A DNA stretch of 64,000 nt from Candidatus Thiodubiliella sp. (GTDB taxonomy: Bacteria > Pseudomonadota > Gammaproteobacteria > PS1 > Pseudothioglobaceae), in assembly GCA_029237605.1 (NCBI GenBank), contig JAQRGB010000034.1, positions 1-64,000 of the forward strand. The letters are read 5' to 3'. Position numbers and translations under genes: made by a program. Numbering within the stretch: the stretch's first letter is position 1; each line of letters opens with the position of its first letter. Positions 46,277 through 59,275 of the stretch are shown piece by piece. The notes beneath the pieces were generated by a model. That model made no database searches. It saw nothing but the letters and a program-made list of their open reading frames with translations, and was not told where the DNA came from.

Positions 46277-48727
46277 ATGAACTTAGAATATAACGCTAAA
46301 AAAATAGAGGCGCAAGCGCAAAAATATTGGCAAGAAAATAATTCATTTAAAGTTATTGAAGATGACACAAAAGAAAAATTTTACTGCTTAAGTATGTTTC
46401 CATACCCTTCAGGTCGTCTACATATGGGACACGTACGTAATTATAGCATTGGTGATGTAATTTCTCGCTATCAAAAAATGCAAGGTAAAAATGTACTACA
46501 ACCAATTGGCTGGGACGGCTTTGGCTTGCCAGCTGAAAACGCCGCATTAAAAAATAAAGTTCCTCCAGCACAATGGACTTATAAAAATATAGACTATATG
46601 AAAAACCAACTAAGCCAATTAGGTTTTGGTTATGATTGGTCTCGCGAGCTTGCCACTTGTCATCCGAAGTATTACCGTTGGGAGCAGTGGTTGTTTGTTA
46701 AATTATTTAAAAAAAATTTGGTATATAAAAAGAAGTCCATTGTCAATTGGGATCCAGTTGATAAAACCGTACTAGCAAATGAACAAGTTATTGATGGACG
46801 TGGATGGCGTTCAAATGCACTGATTGAGCAAAAAGAAATATCACAATGGTTTATGCGTATCACTAATTATGCCGACGAATTATTAAACGATTTAGATAAA
46901 TTAGACGGATGGCCTAATGCAGTTAAAGCCATGCAAAAAAATTGGATTGGCAAATCAATAGGTTTAGAAATTGGCTTCATTAGAGAGGGTGGTGATGCAA
47001 TAAGTGTTTATACCACACGACCAGATACGCTAATGGGTGTTACTTATTTAGCAATTGCTGCAGAACACCCTTTAGCACTAAATGCAGGCAAAAACAATAC
47101 CGTCGTGCAAGCCTTTATTGACGAGTGCAAAACTATGGAAACTTCTGAAGCCGCTATAAAAACTATGGAAAAAAAAGGCATTAATTCAGGGCTCAAATGC
47201 ATGCACCCAGTTACTGGAGAGGCTGTGCCAATTTGGATTGCTAATTTTGTATTAATGGAATATGGAACAGGTGCAGTAATGAGCGTACCAGCACATGATG
47301 AGCGCGATTATGAATTTGCCAAAAAATACAATATCAATATCAAACAAGTCATCAACGAAGACCAAAACATCGATAAATGCGCCATTACTGACAAAGGTAT
47401 TTTATTTAATTCTGGCGAATTTAATGGCTTAAATTTTGACCAGGCCTTTCGAGCAATTGTCAAAACTATTGAAGATAAAGGCTTAGGTAGTAAGAAAACC
47501 AACTACCGCTTGCGTGATTGGGGGGTATCACGCCAACGCTATTGGGGTTGCCCAATTCCCATTATTAACTGCCCAAGTTGTGGATCAGTAGCCGTTGAAG
47601 AATCCAACTTACCAGTTATTTTACCCGAAGAGGTAGTCTTTAGCGGCGTTGGTTCACCGATTAAAAAAATGCCAGAATTTTACCAAGTCACCTGCCCGAA
47701 ATGCGGCGATGCGGCGATGCGTGAAACCGACACTTTTGATACTTTTTTTGAATCATCTTGGTATTTTGCGCGCTACACTTGCAAAGATAATAGCGAAGTT
47801 ATGTTAGACGAACGCACTAACTATTGGCTAGGAGAAGGAGGTGTAGACCAATATATTGGCGGCATAGAACATGCAATCCTGCATCTTTTGTATGCAAGAT
47901 TTTTCAACAAATTACTGCGTGACGAGGGGTTAGTTAAAAATGATGAACCATTTAAAAACCTACTAACACAGGGCATGGTTTTAAAAGATGGATTCAAAAT
48001 GAGCAAATCTAAAGGCAATACTGTCGACCCACAAGAAATGATAGCCAAATATGGCGCAGATACGGTACGCTTATTTATTTTGTTTGCAGCCCCTCCTACA
48101 CAAGATTTAGAGTGGAATTATTCTGGGCTAGAAGGTGTATATCGCTTTATTAATAAAGTTTATCGTTTAGCTTTGTATTTTATAAAGGACAAAGAAAATA
48201 ATACTGTCGGCTCTTTAGATAACCTTAATAAACAGCAAAAAAATATACGCTTTAAAGCCCATCAAATACTAAATAAAGTTACTGATAACATGCAGAACAG
48301 ACACCTGTTTAATACGGTTATTGCAGCGCTCATGGAACTCAACAACACTCTGTCAAAATTCACCAATACCACAGACACCTCGATGGCAGTGCGTGAAGAA
48401 TCACTACATATCTTACTTAAAGCGCTGAGTCCGATTGCACCACATATATGCCATTATCTGTGGCAAGAATTAGGCAATACGCACGCCATTATCAATGAGC
48501 CTTGGCCGATTGTTGATGAGAGTGCGCTTGTACAAGATAAGGTGCAAATTATCGTGCAGGTAGATGGTAAACTTCGTACAAAATTAACTCTTAGCGCTGA
48601 TACCGATAAAGCGCAAATAAAATCCAAAGCATTGGCTAATGATAATGTTGTTAAATTCACCAAAAATAGAACCGTAATTAAAGTAATTGTAGTGCCAAAT
48701 AAATTGATTAATATTGTTACAAGATAG
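46277..48727 (+). CDS. leuS: Leucyl-tRNA synthetase
   Basis: Class I synthetase (816 aa; ATG at 46277, [18 protein letters not shown]). It has HIGH-type [16 protein letters not shown], the editing domain ([40 protein letters not shown]), a zinc-like insertion (CPSCGS, CPKCGD), [12 protein letters not shown], and an anticodon/C-terminal domain. Complete and in frame. A stable palindrome lies 210 bp downstream. Confidence 0.97.
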   Translation: MNLEYNAKKIEAQAQKYWQENNSFKVIEDDTKEKFYCLSMFPYPSGRLHMGHVRNYSIGDVISRYQKMQGKNVLQPIGWDGFGLPAENAALKNKVPPAQWTYKNIDYMKNQLSQLGFGYDWSRELATCHPKYYRWEQWLFVKLFKKNLVYKKKSIVNWDPVDKTVLANEQVIDGRGWRSNALIEQKEISQWFMRITNYADELLNDLDKLDGWPNAVKAMQKNWIGKSIGLEIGFIREGGDAISVYTTRPDTLMGVTYLAIAAEHPLALNAGKNNTVVQAFIDECKTMETSEAAIKTMEKKGINSGLKCMHPVTGEAVPIWIANFVLMEYGTGAVMSVPAHDERDYEFAKKYNINIKQVINEDQNIDKCAITDKGILFNSGEFNGLNFDQAFRAIVKTIEDKGLGSKKTNYRLRDWGVSRQRYWGCPIPIINCPSCGSVAVEESNLPVILPEEVVFSGVGSPIKKMPEFYQVTCPKCGDAAMRETDTFDTFFESSWYFARYTCKDNSEVMLDERTNYWLGEGGVDQYIGGIEHAILHLLYARFFNKLLRDEGLVKNDEPFKNLLTQGMVLKDGFKMSKSKGNTVDPQEMIAKYGADTVRLFILFAAPPTQDLEWNYSGLEGVYRFINKVYRLALYFIKDKENNTVGSLDNLNKQQKNIRFKAHQILNKVTDNMQNRHLFNTVIAALMELNNTLSKFTNTTDTSMAVREESLHILLKALSPIAPHICHYLWQELGNTHAIINEPWPIVDESALVQDKVQIIVQVDGKLRTKLTLSADTDKAQIKSKALANDNVVKFTKNRTVIKVIVVPNKLINIVTR

Positions 48728-48937
48728 CCGACCCCTTGTGGGACATTATATTATCATACAATTAAGTTTGCTTACTATACTTCAGCTTTAAAGCATTGCC
48801 TTTGTTTTTTTAAGATCTATTTTTACCTCATAGTCTATTTTTCAAAGCAAGTGTAAAATTAATACCACTCAACAACGTTAGCGTCTTATTCTTTGCAAGA
48901 CAGTCAAAATCCAGCCTACTTATTCTTTATGCAAAAC

Positions 48938-48968
48938 TCACCTAATAATATCTGATATTATTAGGTGA
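48938..48968. terminator. Perfect 14-bp palindromic hairpin between convergent genes
   Basis: TCACCTAATAATAT, loop CTG, ATATTATTAGGTGA: every base pairs. It lies 19 bp beyond the 3' end of the minus-strand TraT-like gene and downstream of leuS. There is no long T tract on either side, so it may act as a bidirectional terminator or 3'-end stabiliser. Confidence 0.6.
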
Positions 48969-48986
48969 AGTACCTTGTTTATTCTT

Positions 48987-49715
48987 TTAAAAAATACCAC
49001 TAATAGCTCTAATTAAACCTTTTTCTAGCTCTTTTTGTGCATCATCAAATTTCAAGTTCACTTTGTTTGCTGTGCTAACAATGCGAGAGCGGTATGTTTT
49101 CCAATTAATCCTTCCCCCTGTTATTTTTTGTATAACCTTAGTTCCTGTTCCTTGAGATATATTGGTGTTTTGTTGTTGCGTAATGCTTTCGTCAGTTAGT
49201 GGCCTTTCTCTGACCTGAATATCAGTTATCATATTATAAACAACATCTTCTATCAAAGTCGGATCGTAGCCATGTCGTTCAAAACTAAATACTCCGGATA
49301 TTAATCCAACATTTTTTACAGAATTAGGGCTATTTCCTAATAAAGCTGCCCCAACAATTGCGCCACCGAAGCCGCCAACCAAAGCCGAAGTAGACTCTCT
49401 TAAGTCTGATTTTCCAACCTTTAATATATTAGCTTGTAACATAAAATTAGCACTATCTGGGTTTTGTGTTAAGACATAACCATTGCTAATTAATATTTTT
49501 TCAATCTTAGGCTCGACATGCAGATCTTTATCTGATGTATTGCGAATATCAATATATATATATTTTTTATCTGGCCTGACTGGCTCTAAAAATATCGTGT
49601 CGCTCATTTTAGTTTGTACATCTAAATTAGCTTTTTTAATTAAAGTTTGTACAGCACAAGATGTTAGTCCAAATACTATTAAAAATATTACAGATAAATT
49701 TATTATTATTTTCAT
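48987..49715 (-). CDS. TraT-like outer-membrane lipoprotein (adapter inside)
   Basis: A lipoprotein of 242 residues: signal peptide and lipobox FGLTSCAVQ (Cys20). The rest follows F-plasmid TraT closely: KKANLDVQTKMSDTIFLEP, IDIRNTSDKDL, LQANILKVGKSDLREST, then the glycine-rich segment, VVYNMITDIQVRERP, and YRSRIVSTANKVNLKF. Adapter residues (ERHGYDPTL, 49256-49280) replace part of the second glycine-rich stretch. TraT mediates surface exclusion and complement resistance; here it is chromosomal with no conjugation genes nearby, so a cell-surface or host-interaction role is inferred. Confidence 0.87.
   Translation of the reverse strand: MKIIINLSVIFLIVFGLTSCAVQTLIKKANLDVQTKMSDTIFLEPVRPDKKYIYIDIRNTSDKDLHVEPKIEKILISNGYVLTQNPDSANFMLQANILKVGKSDLRESTSALVGGFGGAIVGAALLGNSPNSVKNVGLISGVFSFERHGYDPTLIEDVVYNMITDIQVRERPLTDESITQQQNTNISQGTGTKVIQKITGGRINWKTYRSRIVSTANKVNLKFDDAQKELEKGLIRAISGIF
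49256..49280 (-). other. Sequencing-adapter contamination (42-nt half, first 25 nt)
   Basis: The first 25 bases of the reverse-orientation adapter half, ending CATGTCGTTC, in frame within the TraT-like gene. Confidence 0.93.
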
Positions 49716-49929
49716 TTTTCTCTATCTTTATACAAAAAACACACTTCATTCTGTAATATTATTTATATTTTTAACGCGAACATAATATTAAGATATAACT
49801 AAAAATATTGCTGTAAAAATTATAGTATTACTCGATAACATGCAACCTAATTGTTTATTGATATCCATTATTATGTGTAGTATTTAAAACATAATATAAA
49901 ATCATAACTATATATATTATACTAACAAT

Positions 49930-51255
49930 TTAGAAAAATGACACACTTAAACCAAGTATGCTGCCTGCAGCAATCACACTCATAATGCCTATTTTAAAAT
50001 AAAATAATGCAATAAATGCAATAAATGCAATAATAGTAATAATAGTAATAATAGTAGCAAACCAGTCTATTTGGCTGTTTTGATAAAGTGTGGCAAGTGC
50101 GAAAAATACTGCTAAATTCACAATAACGCCTACTACGGCCGCCGTTACTGCCGATAGCGGTGCACTAAATTTAAGATCACCTCGTGTTGCCTCAACCCGT
50201 GGGCCACCTAAAAAAATAAATAAAAACGATGGTAAAAAGGTAAAGAAAGTAGCCACCGATGCACCAGCGAATCCAGCCATTAACACAGACTCTGCGCCAA
50301 AAATTTCTTTTACTGTTGCACCTACAAAACCTACAAATGCCACCACCATAATCAGTGGCCCTGGGGTAGATTCTCCTAAAGCTAAACCATCCATCATCTG
50401 TGTGTTACTCAGCCAACCATATTGTTCAACTCCTCCTTGGTAGATATAAGGCAGTACCGCATAAGCACCTCCAAAGGTAACAAGTGCAGCTTTAGTAAAA
50501 AATTCAGCCATATCATGTAAAACTTTGTTATCTAAAAAACTCATAATTGATATGCCAAGTACAACACTTACCACAATAAAAACAATTAAACGTGATAGCT
50601 TAAATTTAGCATACTCAGGAATAGGTGTATTATCATCAATTAACGCTGGGCAGTAAGTATACTTACTGTTACCATGATCTGTTCTCATATTAAAAGTATC
50701 AGGTGATAATTTAGCACCCATATAGCCAATTAATGCAGCGCATAGAATAATATAAGGGAAAGGCACTTTAAATATAAAAATCGCAATAAATGCAAGTATT
50801 GCAAGTATCTTTAAAATGTTGTTTGATAAGGCTTTAGAACCAATACGATAAGCAGCAAATAAAACAATAGCAGTCACTGTAGGCTTGATACCGTAAAAAA
50901 CCCCTTCTACTATGTCAACATTACCGTATGTTAAATATATCCATGTTAATGCGCTCAATATAAACAAGGATGGTAATACAAACAGTACTCCCGCCACAAT
51001 ACCACCACGCACACCAAACATCAACCAACCAATATAAGTAGCAAGTTGTTGTGCCTCGGGGCCTGGTAATATCATAGTGTAATTTAGAGCGTGTAAAAAA
51101 CGATGCTCTGAAATCCAACGACGCTTTTCTACCAACTCTTGATGCATCATTGATATTTGCCCAGCAGGGCCACCAAAACTAATAAATCCAAGCTTTAACC
51201 AATAAATAAAAAATCGGATAAAACTAGGTTTTAAAGGTGCTTTTATTACATTCAT
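49930..51255 (-). CDS. chrA: Chromate transporter ChrA family
   Basis: Membrane protein (441 aa) with two homologous halves of about six helices. The N-terminal half has GFISFGGPAGQISMMHQELVEKRRW, then LPGPEAQQLATYIGW. The C-terminal half has AALVTFGGAYAVLPYI and GLALGESTPGPLIMVVAFVGF. Two-domain CHR proteins export chromate in coupling with sulfate in characterised cases; in a sulfur oxidiser a related oxyanion is possible (inference). Isolated, with 214 bp of AT-rich spacer to the TraT-like gene. Confidence 0.93.
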   Translation of the reverse strand: MNVIKAPLKPSFIRFFIYWLKLGFISFGGPAGQISMMHQELVEKRRWISEHRFLHALNYTMILPGPEAQQLATYIGWLMFGVRGGIVAGVLFVLPSLFILSALTWIYLTYGNVDIVEGVFYGIKPTVTAIVLFAAYRIGSKALSNNILKILAILAFIAIFIFKVPFPYIILCAALIGYMGAKLSPDTFNMRTDHGNSKYTYCPALIDDNTPIPEYAKFKLSRLIVFIVVSVVLGISIMSFLDNKVLHDMAEFFTKAALVTFGGAYAVLPYIYQGGVEQYGWLSNTQMMDGLALGESTPGPLIMVVAFVGFVGATVKEIFGAESVLMAGFAGASVATFFTFLPSFLFIFLGGPRVEATRGDLKFSAPLSAVTAAVVGVIVNLAVFFALATLYQNSQIDWFATIITIITIIAFIAFIALFYFKIGIMSVIAAGSILGLSVSFF

Positions 51256-51320
51256 TTATTATTTTATTTTAAATAAACATACTAGTCATTTAGCTAGTAT
51301 TCTTATTCGGCATGATTTAA

Positions 51321-52207
51321 TTATTTGTTATTAATCAAATTATGAATGATTGGATACAAAATAACTTCCATTGCTAATCCCATTTTGTTGCCTGGCACTA
51401 CAATTGTATTACGTCTAGACATAAACGAACCTTCAATCATGTTTTTAACATGTAAAAAATCAACGATTGTTTTACTTAAATTTTTAAAACGAATTACCAC
51501 AAGAGATTCGTCTGGAGCAGGAATATTACGTGTAATAAAGGGATTAGAGGTATCTACAGTGGCAATACGCTGGAAGTTAATATCTGTTTGAGAAAACTGT
51601 GGTGTAATATAATTAATATAATCTGGCATTCTGCGTAAAATTGTATCAACCGTTTCCTCTGCAGAATATCCACGCTCAGCGTTATCACGGTGAATTTTTT
51701 GAATCCATTCAAGATTAACACTAGGTACAACGCCAATTTTTAGATCTCCATATTGCGCCATGTTAACGCTATTAGAAACAACGGCTCCGTGCAAACCTTC
51801 ATAAAATAATAAATCTGTATTATCACCAACTTTTTCCCAAGGGGTAAATTCACCAGGATTAAGACTTAAGCCCATCCTTGTATTGTGTTCAAGTGCTTCG
51901 TCATCAGAATGTATATAATAACGACGTTCACATGTTCCAGTAGAACCGTATTTCTTAAAAGTTTGTTCAATTTTATCAAATTTATTAGCATCTGGACCAA
52001 AATGAGAAAAAAATGATTGCCTTTAATTTCTTGTTCTTGCACCATTTTTTTCATTCCAATACGGTCATATTTATGAAAACTATCACCCTCAACAATTAAT
52101 GGATTAATATTTTCTTTTTTAAAAATAGATTCGAATGCACGTTTTACAAAAGTAGTTCCAGCACCAGATGAGCCAGTTACAACAATAATAGGGTGTTTTT
52201 TCGACAT
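51321..52207 (-). CDS. prk: Phosphoribulokinase (frameshifted)
   Basis: Calvin-cycle kinase making ribulose-1,5-bisphosphate. It has the P-loop VVTGSSGAGTTFVKRAFE (8-25), VEGDSFHKYDR, then the second part MGLSLNPGEFTPWEKV, LFYEGLHGAVV, and RRMPDYINYITPQFSQTDINFQR, all class I (bacterial octameric) PRK. The frame is lost at the A7 run 52007-52013. With eight bases it continues HFFSHFGPDANKFDKIEQTF and reaches YYIHSDDEALEHN. No adapter is present here. The gene starts 9 bp after gyrB, an uncommon neighbour. This is the strongest metabolic marker of autotrophy in the window. Confidence 0.92.
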
Positions 52208-52216
52208 ATTATTTTT

Positions 52217-54633
<2,417 letters not shown>

Positions 54634-54765
54634 TAAAGATTTTATAATTAATTAATTAATTAATTATATCATGAAAAACCTAAAAATAAGATTTTTTTTA
54701 CTATATTTTATTTAGATTATTTTTAGATATGTTGATTTTTAAGAGGTGTATTAAAATTAATAATT

Positions 54766-55842
54766 TTATTTAATATTGCCATTTTTAATTTGAAACACCA
54801 TGGGATTAATTTTATTAATTATAGATAAATTATAATCAATATTTGTTATAAAAGCTTGGATTTTTAAATTCTTTAAATAATATAAAATAATATTAATTTT
54901 TTCTTCATCTAATTCAGATGATAAATCATCAATTAAAACAATAGGGTTTATTTTAATATTAGATAGCAATACAACTTGAGTTAACCAAAAAATAATAGAT
55001 AAGGTTTTTTGTTCACCCCTTGAAAAAAAACATTCATTTTTATTATTAAATAAAAAATTAATATTAGCCTTATGAGGTCCATAATTTAAATATTTAATAC
55101 GTAATAAATAAAATTTATTTTTATTTAAATATTGATAAATACTTTGTTTATTAGTTTCATCAATTTCTTTTGGCCAACCAGAAAAAAATTGATAATTAAA
55201 TTCACCTTGTAAATTAATTAATATATTTAATTTTTTTATCTGATTAGATAATAAAGTTTTTTAAGTTGATACAAATAATCTAAACGATTTTTACTAATAA
55301 TCGCAGCAGTTTTTGCTAATTCTAAAAACCAAAAATCTAATTCGTTAGTTTTATTTTTAGAAAGTAAAACATTAATATTTTTTAGTATTTTGTAATAACT
55401 TTTGAATATTTTAGAAATTTCTGGTTTCACGTGAAACACACCCCAATCTAAATAAGAACGTTTATTTTTAGGAGTTCCATTTACAATAAATCCTTTATCT
55501 GGAGTGATAATTTGAATTGGTAGTATTTGACTTAATTGTGAAGTGTTAGTGATTTTTTTGGTTAATACTAATAGTGCTTTTATTATTTGATTTTTTAAGT
55601 TTTATTTTATTTTTATCAATTTCTGCATCTAATTGAAATTTATCGGTATTAAAATTAATAACTTCTTTAATGGTTTTAGCTTTAAAAGATCGATTGTGAC
55701 CTAAATAATAAATTGCTTCTATTAAATTAGTTTTTCCTTGTGCATTACCACCTATAAATAAATTTATATTTTTACAAGGTGTAATATATTGAGAAGTTAA
55801 ATTACGAAATTGATGAATAAATAATTTGTTAATAATAGCCAT
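54766..55842 (-). CDS. recF: DNA replication and repair protein RecF (two frameshifts)
   Basis: SMC-like ATPase for gap repair. It has the N-terminal INKLFIHQFRNLTS, Walker A FIGGNAQGKTNLIEAIYYLG, then LDWGVFHVKP, the signature SRGEQKTLSIIF and Walker B PIVLIDDLSSELDEEK. It is divided into three frames: one change at the T7 run 55553-55559 and another at the T6 run 55257-55262, with no adapter. Very AT-rich (lysine, asparagine and isoleucine codons dominate). Order dnaA-dnaN-recF-gyrB is the classical replication cluster. Confidence 0.88.
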
Positions 55843-55863
55843 ATAAAGACTTAGATTAATATA

Positions 55864-56965
55864 TTATATTTTCATTGGCATAATAACATATTGATAATCT
55901 TTATTATTAATATTATTCAATAAACAAGATTTAGAATTTTTACTAGGCAGAATAATATTAATTACATCAGTAGTTAAAATTTCTAAAACACTAATTAAAT
56001 AATTAATATTAAAAGCAATATCTATTTCTTTATTAAAATTTTTAATTTTAATTTTAGCTTTAGCCTGACCTCGTTCAGAATGAGAAAATATATTAATTTG
56101 ATTGTTTTTAAATGTTAATTTAACACCTTTGGTACGCTCATCAACAAAAATTGAAACTTGTTGTAAATTATTTAAAAAATCTTGGCGATTAACAATTACT
56201 GTATTTTCATAATTAGTTGGAATTACTTGTTCATAATTAGGGAAATTACCGTCAATTAAGCGACTAATTAAAATTGTATTATTTGTTTTTAAGTGAAAAT
56301 AATTTTTTGAAAGATGTATATCAATATTTAAATTATCATCTTTTTCTAAAATTTTATTTAATTCTGATACTGCTTTTCTTGGTAAGATAACAGTTTTTTG
56401 ATCAGTTAAATTATTATTTTGTTTAATTTTACCGATTGATAAACGATGCCCGTCTGTTGCAACTACAATAATATTATTTTTATTTACTTCAATATATAAA
56501 CCATTTAAATAAGCACGAATATCTTGATTAGCCATTGAGAATGATGTTTTTTTAATTATTTCTTTTAAAGTAGTGCGATTAATATTAATAATTTCACTAT
56601 TAATAATTTTTGGTAATTCTGGAAAATTTTGAGTATTAAATGTATTAAGTTCAAAAGAATTATTATTAGTTTCTATATAAATTTTAGATTTTTCAATAAT
56701 AAATTTAATAATTGTATTTTTATTTAAATTACGAATAATATCAATTAAGTCTTTTGCATAAATTGTAAAACTAATATTTTCTTGAGCTTGGATTTTTTGA
56801 TGTATGGAGTTCGATTTCCATGTCAGTAGTAGTTAAAATTAATTCACCATTTTTTAATTTAATTAATACATGTGAAAGAATTGGTAGTGTTGGTTGGTTT
56901 TCAATAACACTAATAACTGTTTGTAATGGTTCTAATAATTCATTTACTGTAAGTTGTATATTCAT
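55864..56965 (-). CDS. dnaN: DNA polymerase III beta subunit (frameshifted)
   Basis: Sliding clamp, about 366 codons. The N-terminus MNIQLTVNELLEPLQTVISV and TLPILSHVLIKLKNGELILTTTDMEIEL are clear. After a frame change at the T6 run around 56791-56798, the second frame gives QENISFTIYAKDLIDIIRNL, then FSMANQDIRAYLNGLYIEV, ATDGHRLS and the clamp C-terminus QYVIMPMKI. The local G+C is extremely low, about 13-22% in lines counted by hand. The frameshift is at a homopolymer with no adapter present. Confidence 0.9.
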
Positions 56966-57174
56966 AAGTAATTCTTTAATTTATTATTATTATTATTATT
57001 TGTGTGATTTTTTGTTGATAATACATTATTTTCTTTTAAAAACAATAAATTAAGATGTTGATAGTTTAGTGTTTATTTTATGTAAAAATTAATGATTATG
57101 TTTACATAATGTAATAATTAATTAAGTTATTAAAATTATTAATAGTTAATTGAAAAAGTTATTGTGGATTATGT
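56966..57174. other. dnaA-dnaN spacer, candidate origin-type region
   Basis: 209 bp, almost all A/T. It holds a (TTA)6 tract at 56981-57000 and one near-match to a DnaA box (TGTGGATTA at 57163-57171, one mismatch to the complement of TTATCCACA). A cluster of boxes was not found, so origin function is only suggested by position and composition. Confidence 0.35.
56981..57001 (+). repeat. (TTA)n trinucleotide repeat
   Basis: Six consecutive TTA units followed by TT(T) just upstream of the dnaN start (dnaN is on the minus strand). Confidence 0.9.
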
Positions 57175-58475
57175 TTATAAGTTAGCTAGTTTTAATTTAA
57201 TTACCTCGTGATTACTTTTTGTTTCAGCCTCTTCAATTTTTAATTTAATTTTTTTTATGGCATAAAAAACTGTGGAATGATCACGGTTTCCAAAATGTTT
57301 TCCAATATTTGTTAAAGATAAATCTGTAAGTTCATGTGCTATGAAAATTGCTGTTTGTCGAGCTAAAACAATATGTTTTTTTCGGCTTTTTGAGCTTAAA
57401 TCTGATACAGTAATTGCATAATATTTAGCAATTACTTTTTGTATATCATTAATATCAACAGCTACAGTTTGTGATTTAATTAAATCTTCTAGAGCAGTAT
57501 CTATAACTTCTTTGGTAACAATAAGGTTGGGTAATTTAGAAAAATCAATGAATGCCTTAAGCTTTAACAACGCACCTTCTAAATCTCGTACATTTGAGTT
57601 TATATTACCTGCAATATAACAGAACGACATGGCTACGATCCGACTTGTTCAATATTAATTTTTTTATTGTGTGCTTTTTTAAGTAGAATTGCGGCACGCA
57701 TTTCTAATTCTGGCGGCTTTAAAAGCAGGTTTAAGCCTTGAGAGAATCTTGTTTTTAAACGTCCTTCTAAAGATTTAATGTTTTTTGGCGATTGATCACA
57801 AGTGAATATAATCTGCTTTTTTGTATTAAATAAGAAATTAAAAATATGAAAAAATTCTTCTTGAGATTTTTCCTTACCGGCAATTAAGTGAATATCATCC
57901 ACTAATAATAAGTCTGCTGATTGGTAGTAAGATTTAATATCTTCAATAGTATTGTGGCGAAGGCTAGTGGTGATATTTCTGACAAAATCCATTAGTGGTA
58001 CATAGATAACTTTGGTTTTAATATTTTTTTCTTGTGTTAAATGCCCTGCAGCTTGCATTAAATGTGTTTTTCCTAACCCTGAATCACCATAAATAATACA
58101 AGGGTTGTAAGGAGAACTTTCAAGATTTTCTGCGATTTGCTGAATAGCGCCATAGGCTATTTGATTGGCGTTACCTAAAACTAAATTGTCAAAAGTATAG
58201 TCACTTAGAAGCGGCGTTGTGTGTTGTTTTTTTACTTGTAGTTGTATTGTAGTACCAATTAAAACTTTAAGATTTTTGTTGTGTTGTGTAATAGCATCTT
58301 TAATTTTTTGCTTTAGGTTCTTTTTAAGATATTTTACCGCTGAATTATTAGGCGCTAATATTGTCAAAGTACCATTTTTTTCTTGAGCTATTAATGGCTT
58401 AATCCAAACACTAAATTGCCCTATTGGCACAGTGTCTTTTAGGGTTTCTAGGCATTTTTTCCAAGTTTTTGACAT
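57175..58475 (-). CDS. dnaA: Chromosomal replication initiator DnaA (adapter-broken)
   Basis: Initiator AAA+ protein, about 433 codons. Domain I opens WKKCLETLKDTVPIGQFSVWI. Domain III has Walker A IIYGDSGLGKTHLMQAAG, Walker B LLVDDIHLIAGKE and arginine-finger region SLEGRLKTRFSQGL. Domain IV has the DNA-binding signature GNRDHSTVFYAIKKI. The adapter fragment (57619-57646) separates NKKINIEQ from YIAGNINSNVRDLEGALLK and shifts the frame; the interval is longer than in E. coli. It is divergent from the yqhA-like gene. Confidence 0.94.
57619..57646 (+). other. Sequencing-adapter contamination (42-nt half, last 28 nt)
   Basis: The last 28 bases of the adapter half (ACAGAACGAC through GATCCGACTT) within dnaA. 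Confidence 0.93.
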
Positions 58476-58697
58476 AAAATTTTAAGTGCATACAATAAAA
58501 TATTATTTTAATTGTATTTTTGTTCTATTAAAAACAAATAATGATATACTAAACTTCTGTCTTTTAAATAGTAAAGATATTGTATTGAAGACAAAAATTA
58601 TCTAATAGGTGGTTTTTTTACTTATTTTATTATAAGTAAGTGTTTATATATGTTTAGCTTTTATTTTTAATATAATGATATTGTAGGAGGTTAATAA

Positions 58698-59216
58698 ATG
58701 AAATTAGTTGAAAAGTATTTTGAAAAATTATTATGGAATTCGCGTCTTATGGTACTTGTGGCAGTACTTTCCTCGTTGTTATTATCATTGGTGCTGTTTG
58801 TGATTACTGCCATTGATGTCGGCTCGTTATTTATGCATGCAGGTGAGTATTTAGACTCAACAATTGAGGCTAGAAGGATGTTAAAAATTAAAATAGTTGC
58901 TCATGCAGTAGGCTCTATTGATGGATTTTTACTGGCAACTATTTTGCTAATATTTGCATTAGGTTTGTATGAGCTATTTATTAGTGATATTGATGAGGCT
59001 AAAGGCTGCGGTAGGTCGGTAAAGGTATTAGTGATTAATTCGCTTGATGATTTAAAATCGAAGCTTGCTAAAGTTATTTTAATGATTTTGGTAGTTACCT
59101 TTTTTGAGGTTTCTTTGTCAATGACTTTTGTAGGCGCACTAGACTTGGTGTATTTTTCACTCGGTATTTTAATGGTTTCTTTGGCGCTTTATTTTGGCTC
59201 AAAATCTAAGCACTGA
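58698..59216 (+). CDS. UPF0114 membrane protein (YqhA-like)
   Basis: A 172-residue inner-membrane protein with four predicted helices (MVLVAVLSSLLLSLVLFVIT, IDGFLLATILLIFALGLYEL, KVILMILVVTFFEVSLSM, LVYFSLGILMVSLALYFG). The segment GLYELFISDIDEA is the UPF0114 hallmark. Function unknown. A strong AGGAGG ribosome site lies 7 bp before the ATG. It begins 222 bp from dnaA in the opposite direction. Confidence 0.86.
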   Translation: MKLVEKYFEKLLWNSRLMVLVAVLSSLLLSLVLFVITAIDVGSLFMHAGEYLDSTIEARRMLKIKIVAHAVGSIDGFLLATILLIFALGLYELFISDIDEAKGCGRSVKVLVINSLDDLKSKLAKVILMILVVTFFEVSLSMTFVGALDLVYFSLGILMVSLALYFGSKSKH

Positions 59217-59275
59217 TTGATTTTTTTATTCAATTAGAGTAACATTGTTTAATTTCATATTAATATCAATATATT

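Noticed and set aside
49930-51255. chrA and the TraT-like gene as a transferred plasmid or genomic island
   Set aside because: No integrase, transfer gene, tRNA junction, direct repeats or clear composition break was found around them.
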